From Escallonia rubra (lineage: Eukaryota > Streptophyta > Magnoliopsida > Escalloniales > Escalloniaceae): a stretch of DNA of 64,000 bases. The stretch spans positions 186,001-250,000 of the forward strand of contig JAVXUO010000799.1 in assembly GCA_033065855.1 (NCBI GenBank), written 5' to 3'. A program made the position numbers and the translations under genes. Every line of letters begins with the position of its first letter. Position 1 is the first letter of the stretch. The notes under the pieces were generated by a model that saw only the letters and a list, made by a program, of their open reading frames with translations, was not told the DNA's origin and did not search any database. Below are positions 21,573-32,200 of the stretch, one piece after another.

Positions 21573-24239
21573 ATGACATACATTGCAATTGAGGCAGTCA
21601 TCTTGACCATTATTCTCTTCATCCCCGTTGTCGTCTCGGATGACAATGCACAGATTCCTCCCCAAACGTCACAAGTAGACAACTGGTTCCGAACCAAAAT
21701 TAAGGCCTACACGGCCAGAAAGCGCAATTTGGACCCTGTCCTAGCGGTGGCCGAAGCGGGTACCAAAGTGATCAAGGTTAGGGCTGATGGAACGGGCGAT
21801 TTCAAGACGGTGACAGATGCAATCAATAGTATACCGAACGGGAACAAAAACCGCGTTATCGTGTCCATTGGAGGCGGAAACTACACGGAGAAAATCAGAG
21901 TTGTTCAAAATAAGCCGTTTGTTACGTTTTATGGAGCGCCTAATGATATGCCAACGTTGGTTTTTGCCGGTACGGCCGCGCAGTATGGTACTGTGGACAG
22001 CGCCACTTTGATTGTTGAATCTGATTACTTCAGTGCTGTTAACATTATCATTGCGGTCCGTAACCCCAAATTTTTCTTTGTTCTTGTGCTATTTTCTTTT
22101 CTTGCCATACACTCTATCATCCATCTGTTTCTTGAAATGACACATTCTTGTTTCCAATTTTTCTATTTTGGGTATAAAAAGCCTTACTTCTAAGTTGATG
22201 AAATCCCATTTTTCAATAGTTTTACGAGGATATAATGCTTCACCACGTTAGGTTTTAACTTTTTATACAAATATCGTGCATGTACTTATTGGTGATCTTG
22301 CTTATATCAGAATTCGGCACCGAGGCCAAACGGAAGAAAGCAGGGAGCGCAAGCGGTTGCGTTACGAGTGGCCGGCGACAAGGCAGCGTTCTACAACTGT
22401 AAAATGATTGGGTTTCAGGACACAGTATGTGATGACAAGGGCAGACATTTTTACAAGAACTGCTACATTGAAGGCACTGTCGATTTCATATTTGGAAACG
22501 CCAAATCCCTCTTCGTGGTATGCTTCACTTATAATAGCTTTCACTCATTCTCGCAAGCATAAACTTTAACACACACATGCATGGATCGATCTCTTGTTTC
22601 GAGGTGGTGTTTCATTGGCCTGAGATTAATGGACTCAAAAGTTAAAAGGACAAGACATAACTTCGATTGACAAGCCCCATCCCAGATTCGGTGTACTTCA
22701 TTTTCATGTAGACTGAATTACACTGGATTTAATTCCAGAATGGGGTTCGATCGAGTCTTGGGAAGTTTCAAAGAATCCATGAAGAATCAAAGCAGACTCA
22801 ACCATTATCAATGTATTTTTATCTACAGAAACATACGAAACCAAAATAGAAAATGCTGGAAATAATCCTTGTCATACATAATACAATAAATCAAGGTAAG
22901 GGTGGATGTTACCGCTGACAAGTTCGTCATATGGAGGACTAAAAAGAGCAACATTTCTTTGGCCTGAATCAAAGAATCCCTTAAATATGATCTTAAATGG
23001 ATTTTATTCTATCCTTTATCAGAGATTTCTCTATGAAAAAATACAAATCGGAGTTTGAAGAAGGGGAGGGAGGAGGAGCCCTTGACCCGCAACAGATATT
23101 CTATCTTTTTTCAGTGACATTTTTAATAGCGACAACGTGCATGCTATTCACTAGTTTTGACGTTTTTCAATAGCTTTGATCTTCTGTTAAATTTTTCAGT
23201 CATTTCAAAAATGTAAAAGTTTTGACTTTTTTTTAGAGTATTGTGTTGAGAACTATAAGCGATACGATTGCTAACAACAGAATATGGATGGAAATTTGAA
23301 TGCAGAATGTCGAAACCCATGTTATACCGGGTGATGGAATGTCCATGATCACGGCACAAGCAAGGGAAAGTGGTTCATTCGACAGCGGCTTCTCGTTTGT
23401 GCACTGCAACGTGACCGGTACCGGCGGTAACGCTTACTTGGGCAGGGCTTGGAAGCCTTTTGCAAAGGTGGTGTATGCCTACACTGCAATGAGCCACGTC
23501 GTCAAACCTGAAGGGTGGTCAGATAATTTTCACCCTGATGATGACAAGTGAGTCGCTATTTCTTACTCATTTGTTTCTTTGTTTTCCTACTATTATTTCT
23601 TATTTTACTTTTCTTCCTTAGTCACTAAATATAGGCCGTTTGATTGTTTCTGACAACACTTAGATTGCACTCCTGTGATGACCTTAATTATACCAAAGAA
23701 GGACTACCTTGCCAAGTTCAATAATTGGAAAAAAGAACTGTTTTGCCAACGTATGTATGCATTGGATGGGCAAGTTTTCGGTTGCAACCTGCGGTTGTCG
23801 ATCAACTGTAGCTACATATTATAAGTGACACTTCTGATAACATCTGATATAATTTAGCGTAGTAATAAGTATTACCAGAATCTCCACAATTTTCTCTGTT
23901 TCTTTTTTTCCACCATCGATGCAGTTGAACTCGTTAAATGCTAGTCTTCAAATTTGTTAAATGCACTCCTTCTTAGCGATGAAGTGATTCTTTCATTCAT
24001 TGATGTTTACAACAGTGCCTATGCTTGTTTGATCACGTTGCATACCTTGACAAATCATTCGATCTTGTCAACTTTACAGGACCGTGTTCTATGGGGAATA
24101 TGATTGCAGTGGACCAGGATCGGACTTGTCTCACAGGGTGGGATTTGCCAAGAAACTAAGTGATGCAGATGTCAAACCCTTCCTCAGCCTCTCCTTTGTG
24201 GAGGGTTCCAAGTGGCTACTTCCTCCTGCTAGTCTTTGA
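21573..24239 (+). CDS. Pectinesterase P2 (pectin methylesterase, PPME1-like)
   Basis: Four exons: 21573-22055, 22311-22517, 23306-23547 and 24080-24239. Junctions are GT-AG; the last intron is phase 2. The product is 363 residues. It hydrolyses methyl esters of wall homogalacturonan. The start [16 protein letters not shown] is a signal peptide, so the protein is secreted. There is no N-terminal PME-inhibitor prodomain, as in the PPME1/QRT1 group. Catalytic-site motifs are present: Q175 in GAQAVAL, Q197-D198 in GFQDT, D219 in VDFIFG, and R277/W279 in LGRAW. The C-terminus is [11 protein letters not shown]. All signature residues and splice sites are intact, so it is probably functional. P3 is a close paralogue downstream; P1 and P4 are dead paralogues. 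In PPME1-type genes expression is often pollen- or flower-biased; that is not shown here. Confidence 0.93.
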
Positions 24240-24632
24240 CATCCATCCCTTGACAGTTTTGGTTAACTAGCATCCACAAGGCTGGCTCGAACTCCGCTTG
24301 TTTCAGTTAATTTTTTTTTTCAGAGTTACTGTTTGTGCCCTTCTATGGCCTTGGTAGAGATGTGTACATTAGCTTAGCTGCTTAGGAGACCAAATTGGTG
24401 AAATGGATCTAAGGTAGCAAAGATTGAGGCTACATAGCTGATGTATCTAGGAGGGAGGCCTCAATCTTGTAGATATATTTCTTTTGTGGCAAACAAATTT
24501 GTCGGATGCCGTTTGGGGGCTAAATTGTTAATGTTAATTTTGTGATGTGTTTAAGCCTCTTTGCAAGTCAGCCTTTATATCGGTGTTCTCTTAGAAACGA
24601 AAATCAATTTATTGCAAGTAGTAAGTGCATTC

Positions 24633-24751
24633 TGTCAAGTCCCACATCAAATATACACGGCGTGTGAGATCGGTCCTTATACCTGATGTGCTTCTTCTTT
24701 TCTTTAGCATATTTTGGGGTCAAACGTTAGCTTTTGACATGGTATCAGATT
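24633..24751 (+). mobile_element. TRIM-like LTR plus primer-binding site (copy 2, P2 flank)
   Basis: Starts TGTCAAGTCCC, ends TTGACA, followed by TGGTATCAGA; homologous in sequence and position to 8440-8561. Confidence 0.65.
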
Positions 24752-24997
24752 TAGGCCCAGGTTTAAACCCTTTCAAATGCCACATGCCCCCATGGTATTC
24801 CAGCAACTTTCTACCCGCTTTCAGATATACAATACGCTTTACTCGGCTCAACCCTTGTAATCACTTCATACACCGGGCTTTAACACTTTTCAAGGAAAAG
24901 AGGATATTCGATCACTGCATTTCTAACCTGAACTGATTGTGGTAGTTCGTGCCTTGGCAGAACAGTCAAGACGACGTGGGACCATATTCCCCTTCCT

Positions 24998-25241
24998 GGT
25001 GATTGATCCTCTTTGGAGGGATATGCTTCTGCTAAATCTGCTTTGTTGAGCTTTCGTTAAAAAGTTTGGTATAAAGAAATCTGTGAGTGATGATAAGCAT
25101 TCACAAACATCGGTGCCCTGGTGATTGATCCTCTTTGGAGGGATATGCTTCTGCTAAATTTGCTTGGTTGAGCTTTCGTTATACTGTTTGGTACAAAGAA
25201 ATCTGTGAGTGATGATAAGCATTCACAAACATCGGTGCGCC
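24998..25241. repeat. 122-bp tandem duplication in P2 flank
   Basis: The unit GGTGATTGATCCTCTTTGGA... starts at 24998 and again at 25120, with few differences. The corresponding P1 (about 8830) and P3 (about 35240) flanks have a single unit, so the duplication is recent and specific to P2. Confidence 0.85.
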
Positions 25242-25420
25242 TCTGGGTTAACAAGCTTTGGTCACAAAATCTGCCAATGCTAATAATACGTGGAATCATT
25301 TCCTAAGAATAAGTTTATTAACTCTTCTTTTCAAATTTTTTTTTCCCTTTTTGGTTACAGAAGAAAGCAAAAACTAACTACGACAATAGAGTGTCCCAAC
25401 AGCGTCCGGCTTAAGGAGCG

Positions 25421-25627
25421 CTAGTAACTCATCGTGGGATTGGTCGAGATAAACAAAGTCCGCTTTTTGATTGCACCCATAGTGACGATGAGGTCTGCAA
25501 ATTTGTTGGCCTCACGTAAGGTATGCAAGATGTTGGAAGCTGTTGCTACGCGCAAAGAGCAACGGTGCATGATCGTGTTGCTCAAAGGGAAGGGTGGAAA
25601 GATTGTTGCTGTAACTCTTCTTTTCAT
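25421..25627 (-). pseudogene. LINE RNase H C-terminus remnant (copy 2)
   Basis: The minus strand reads ILHTLREANKFADLIVTMGA and ends MSY followed by a stop: the end of a plant LINE RNase H domain. Homologous to 9125-9350 and 35538-35720. Confidence 0.7.
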
Positions 25628-25939
25628 TTGGCGGGAACAATATTACCGTATTAGGAGCTATATTATCGTACTTGATCGTTTTGCTTAATTGTGCCTTTTG
25701 CTGTGTTAGATGCAATACAATTTCTCTAGGTAAATATGAGACTTCTGAAAAAATGTCATTAAAGAGAGTCTAGTGACCAAAGGCTGTTGATTCAATACAA
25801 AAAGATGCAAATTTAGCCACGCCTTGTACATATTCTGTCACCTTTCTAATACATTCTCATTGTATATGCGTTAGTTGTGAGATTTCGAGACCAGTTTATT
25901 CATGATTTTGTATCCCTGGACATTATCTTCCCTGTATAA

Positions 25940-26219
25940 TGCATGTTACCATTTCAGAAAAAAAGAAAAAAAATTTGATTTATACCGTTAAAGGTACAAA
26001 CGGCTCAAATGTCTGGGCATCTTATCAATTTCACACCACTGTCTGTGACCACAAACTCCATAACCAAAGGTTACCGACAGTCTCTCTGATTCAGAGATTA
26101 ATCCTCTCTCAGTTTCCCTGTGTGCGCGCTAGTGTGTGTACGTATAAATGCACCATGCAACCAGCCCCAGTTCATGCAAGAAAACTTAGGAAGCACACCA
26201 TTCAAAAGAAGAAAGAATA
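25940..26219 (+). promoter_or_regulatory. P3 proximal promoter with TATA box
   Basis: TATAAAT at 26143-26149, 70-77 bp before the ATG, inside the upstream block conserved with P2. This is the clearest TATA among the PME copies. Confidence 0.65.
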
Positions 26220-29200
26220 ATGGCAAACACTGCCGTTGAGGCAGTTATCTTGACCATTATTTTCTTCATCCCCGTTGTCGTCTCGGATGACAATGGACAG
26301 ATTCCGCCCCAAAGGTCACAAGTAGACGACTGGTTCCGAACGAATATTGGCGCCTACACGGCCAGAAAGGGCACTTTGGACCCTGCCCTTGCGGAGGCTG
26401 AGGCGGGTACCAAAGTCATCAAGGTTAGGGCTAATGGAACGGGAGACTTCAAGACGGTGACAGACGCGATCAATAGTATACCGAAAGGGAACAAAAACCG
26501 CGTTATCGTGTCCATCGGAGGCGGAAACTACACGGAGAAAATCAGGCTCGTTCGAGATAAGCCGTTTGTTACGTTTTACGGAGCGCCTAATGATATGCCA
26601 AGGTTGGTTTACAACGGAACGGCCGCGCAGTATGGCACTGTGGACAGCGCCACCTTGATCGTTGAATCTGATTACTTCAGTGCTGTTAATGTTATCTTTG
26701 CGGTCCGTAACCCCTTAGTCTTTTCTGTTCTTGTGCTGTTTCCGTTTCTTGCCATACAGTCAATCAATTATCTGTTTCTTGCAATGACACATTCTTGTTT
26801 CCAATTTTTCTTTCTTGGGTACAAAAAAACCTTAATTCTAAGTTGATGGAATCCGATTCTTCAATAGTTTTACGAGGAAATAATGCATCACCATGTTAAG
26901 TTTTATCTTTTGATCCAAACATCATGCATGTACTTATTGGTGACCTTGCTTCTCTCAGAACTCGGCACCGAGGCCGGACGGAAAGAAGCAGGGAGCGCAG
27001 GCGCTTGCGTTGCGGGTGACCGGCGACAAGGCAGCGTTCTACAACTGTAAAATGATTGGATTTCAGGACACACTATGTGATGACAGGGGCAGACATTTTT
27101 ACAAGGACTGCTACATTGAAGGCACTGTTGATTTCATTTTTGGATTTGCCAAATCCATCTTCCTGGTATGCTCCACTTATTATAGCTTTCTCTCATTCTC
27201 ACAAGCACAAACTCCGACACACACATGTTGGGAAAAATTGTCGGGAAATGGAAACGAAAAAAGGCTTTGAGGCGTATCTAAAGACACTTTCTTTAGAACG
27301 TTATTTGCCCCCACTCAAGATAGAGTTTGCTAATGGGTTGCAGGCAAATTCGTTCCCAGGATACAACAAAGCCTGAGAAGAACTGCGATTAGCAATATCG
27401 AAGATCTCCGAAAAAATCTTTGTGAAACAATAGTAAATAGATTTTGGGAGATTATGAGAGCAATCTAAAAATCTTTGTGTATATATGTTAAACTGGATTG
27501 CCAAAAAAGGTATTTATATGGACACACGAGCAAATGGAGATCACATGGAAAGAGGACGTGAAGCCTCTCTCAGAATTTATCCCAACGGTCATGAATTTTA
27601 GATTCATTTTCCGTTAGCAAATTCACAACGGATTCAACCGTTGTTTTCTCCATTGGCGCCAATGAGTGAAGAGTGCCAAATTGCACCGCTTCATGAATGT
27701 TGCCTCTTCACTTTGAATTCTCAAAAGAAACGGTTGCCGCTTCATTGAGAAGAAGAAGAAGACTGCGGCACCAATCTTCATGCCAGCTTCTTCATTCAAG
27801 TGAAGGCTGCCTTCTTTATTCAAGTGATGGCTGCCTCCCATATAAAAGAAAAAGCAATCCACTTTAAGTTATCTAGATACCCAAGTTAATTAAATAATCA
27901 AACACCCATGAGATTTAAGATTAAATCTCAACAATCCCCCACTTTGATTATTTAATTACAAATCTCCTCAAAATCTACTACTCGATCTTATTATGATTTC
28001 AAGAAGGTGTTTTTCAACTTAAACCTTCAATAAGTATAAGTAACTCAAAGTTTTATCAAAGTCCTTGGTGGTCAGACCTTAAACCAAGTACTCTAGAGAT
28101 AATTCCAGAATTACCATACGCATAATAATATCTTGTTTCGGTAAAGAATTATATAAACTTGCTCGGCACTTTTATGGCCATGTGCTCGATCCTGGATTCA
28201 TGAACGCTCTCGAGAGTAAACCCAAATAACTCTCTTAAGAAGCGGCACCACTTCTACGTTCACATAGGTGAAGTTCTCTTGCGTCTCCGTTACTAAGAAC
28301 GCATTTAAACAACTCCATTAAGAGATGTACTCAACCTCGTTTAGCGTAACGGACAGCACTAATTTATTAATAATTCTAGAGAGAGACACATTATTAGTGC
28401 TAACAGTCACATTCAATAACTTGTTCTTACCCATTAAAACTCAGGGACTAGCTTTGGACTAGTAATGAGGTGGGTTACCATTATTGGTGACTAATGAATG
28501 GGTTTTAGTCCCATCTCTCTAGAAGTTATTATAACCAACTCTCGAGATAAACTCTTGGTTAGAGGGTCAGCCAAATTTTTATTTGACTTCACATAGATGA
28601 TCGTAATGATACCATCTTTAATTAGTTGTCTTACAAAATCATGCCTCAGACTGATATGTCTGGACTTACCATTGTAAGTACTACTATAAGCTCTTGATAA
28701 AGTAGCTTCACTATCACAATATATTGTGATAGGCGGCATAGGATTAGGCCACAGATCTATATCTAACAACAGATTCCTTATCCATTCAGCTTCCTTACCT
28801 GTAGCTGCTAGTGCTACAAATTCGGATTCCATAGTAGAGTGAGATATACAAGTTTGTTTCTTAGAAGCCCATGAAACAGCTCCACCGCCAAGGGTAAAAA
28901 CCCACCCTGATGTGGACTTGCTATCCCCTATACTTGTAATCCAACTAGCATCGGTGTACCCCTCAAGTGTACCCGGCTCTTCACTATAAAACAAACCAAG
29001 TTCTATAGTTCTCTTTATGTATCCGAAAATTCTACTAATTCCTTTCCAGTGCTCTACACTAGGGTTACTTGTAAATCTACTCAATTTACAAACTGCAAAT
29101 GCTATATCGGGTCGTGTGCAATGCATTAAATACATTAAACAACCTATAGCACTAGCATACTCTAGTTGTGCCACCGGTCTTCCAAGATTTTTAGTCAACT

Positions 29201-32200
29201 TAATGCTAGAATCATAAGGAGTACTAAAATCTTTAAAACCAAGATGTTGGAATTTAGATAGAATTTTCTCAACATAATGTGATTGGCAAAGAGCAAAACC
29301 CCCACTATGTTTTGTCACTTTAATACCTAAGATAGTATCAACCTCTCCTAAGTCTTTCATTTTAAACTTAGAAGAAAGATACTGCTTAGTCTCATTTATG
29401 CCAATCAAATTAGTCCCAATAATAAGCATGTCGTCAACATACAAACATACAATAACACCATAATCCTTAGTAAATTTAGAATATATGCACTTATCTGCAC
29501 TATTATGTTTAAAACCATATGACAACACACATGAGTCAAACTTCTCGTGCCACTGTTTAGGTGCTTGTTTTAAACCATACAAGGATTTCACTAACTTACA
29601 TACTTTATTTTTATTGCCGGGTAGAACGAACCCTTCTGGTTGTTCCATATAAATTCCTTCATCTAAATTACCATTTAAAAATGCAGTTTTAACATCCATT
29701 TGATGGATGCAAAGATGGTATATAGATGACAAGGCAAACAAAATTCTAATAGAAGTAATTCTAGCGACGGGAGCATACGTATCAAAATAGTCTACTCCTT
29801 CTTTCTGCTTAAAACCTTTAGCTACTAATCTAGCTTTGAAGGTTTGTACAGAACTATCAGAATTATACTTCCTTCTAAACACTCATTTACAACCTATAGG
29901 TTTTGACCCTGGAGGTAAGTCAACTAGTGTCCAAGTTCCATTCGACATGATAGAGTCCATTTCATCGTTAATGGCCTCTTTCCAGAATGCAGCATCTCTT
30001 GAAGTTACTGCTTCCGTATAGGTCATTGGATCACTGTCAACGTTAAGGACAATAGGAGTCTGATTTAAAATTATTTCTCGACTTCCTTCAACTAGGAAAA
30101 CTATAGAATCAGGTGAGATAAAATCTTTACCTAAATCTTTTCCTTTCTTATGCCTTTGACTCCTCCTAGGCTCCTCACTAGGAACCACTGAATTATCTAC
30201 GTCAAAATTTGGTTCAGTTCTTGAATTAGATATTAAATCTGATTTAGAACTTTCACCTCTAAAATCTGAGATGAACTTACATTCAAAGAATGTTACATCT
30301 CTAGATTCAACTATCACATTTGATTCCAAGTTAAGAATCCTAAAGGCTTTACTGTGTTGTGCATATCCAACAAACACTCCTTTAAGAGCTCTCGGTCCTA
30401 ATTTAGTTCTTTTAGGATCTGGAACTCTATAGTATGCTAAACACCCCCACACCTTTAGATATTCTAGATTAGGTTTTCTACCTTTCCAAAATTCATAGGG
30501 AGTCTTATCAGAATTCCTAGCGGGGATCCTATTGTGCACGTGACAAGCAGTTAACAAAGCTTCTCCCCACAAATTCAATGGTAAGCCCGCATTCATAATC
30601 ATACAATTAGTCATCTCAACTAGCGTACGATTTTTTCTTTCAGCTAAACCATTCTGCTGAGGTGTATAAGAGGCAGTCTTTTGATGTATAATGTCGTGCT
30701 CTTCACAGTAGGTATTAAACTCATTTGGAAAATATTCTAAACCTCTATCAGTCCGGAAAATCTTAATCTTTTTATTGAGTTGATTTTCTACCTCCGACTT
30801 ATAGGTTTTGAACATACTAAACGCCTCATTTTTAGTTCTCATAAGATACACGTAAGTATATCTAGAGCAATCATCAATAAACGTGATGAAATACCTCCTA
30901 CCACCTCTAGTTATTAAACCATTTAATTCACATATATCTGAATGTACCAAATCTAAAAGTTCGGATTTTCTTTCAACACTTTTAAAAGGTTTCTTCGTCA
31001 TTTTAGATTTAATACATACTTCACATTTATCAGTACTAACATGAGAACAGGAAATTAAACCTAGATGCATCATGTTTCTAATGTACTTGTAATTTAAATG
31101 TGCTAATCTACTATGCCAAAGATTAAAAGGCTCAACAATATAAGAAGAAGCAACATTTATTTCATTAAGACTGAGTTTGAACATCCCATCACAACCATAT
31201 CCCTTTCCAACAAAGTTTCCGTTCTTAGACAGAATTAACTTGTCGGACTCAAAAAGAACACGAAAACCTTTCTTACAAACAAGGTTAACGGAAACTAAAT
31301 TCTTTCTAATATCGGGGACATGAAGAACATTAAGAAGAGTCAACGTCTTTCCGGATGTGAAGTTTAACTCCACGCTGCCTTTGCCAACAACCTTTGCCCT
31401 TGCCAGATTTCCCATTTGGACCTCTTGATTATTTGGCAATTCTTCGTAGGTCTTGAAAAGAAATCTGTTCTTGCAAATGTGGGCTGTGGCTCCCGAATCA
31501 AACCACCATCCGGAACTAGAAGATGAATCGGCCATATTGATTTCGGTAACCATGGCTACTAGATTCTCTTCAACCATGTTTGCGGACTCACCGGTGGCTC
31601 CTTTTCCACTCTTTCGATGTCGGCATTCTCGTGCATAATGCCCCTTCTTTCCGCAAACATGACATTTACTCTTCTTTTTGTTCTTATTGTGATTGGTGTT
31701 CCTCTTAAACATGTTGTCTTCTTTCTTAACTTGAAGAGCATGAAATGATTTTCCACTAGCGGCATCAACGTAATTCACTTTGGAATTAAATTCAGCTTCT
31801 CCCTTTTTATCTCTATTACGAGATTCCTCTTCTATACGAAGATGTTTCTGAATTTTCTCCAAAGTAAACTTCTTCTCTCTATGCAACAATTTCTTCCTAT
31901 AATCTTTCCAAGATGGTGGTAACTTTGCAATTATCATACCAACTTGAAAAGATTCCGGAAGTTTTCCATCAAGTTCGCAAATTTTATTGGCAATATCTTG
32001 CAATTCGTGAACTTGGTGGAGAATTGGTATGCCGTCTACCATGGTAAAATCATTATACTCAGAAATTAAGAACTTATTCGTACCTTCTTCTTGAACTTTA
32101 TATTTGTACTCCAACGCCTTCCAAATTTCTTTAGCCGAATCAAATGATTTGTAGAAGTTGTAAAGACGGTCCGAAAGTGCGTTGAGAATATGGCCGCGAC

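Larger units (their letters stand above)
24240..25939. other. P2-P3 intergenic flank
   Basis: Apart from the repeats listed separately, no gene is seen. 25700-25939 repeats the distal PME upstream block seen at 2653-3200 and 16070-16360. Confidence 0.55.
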
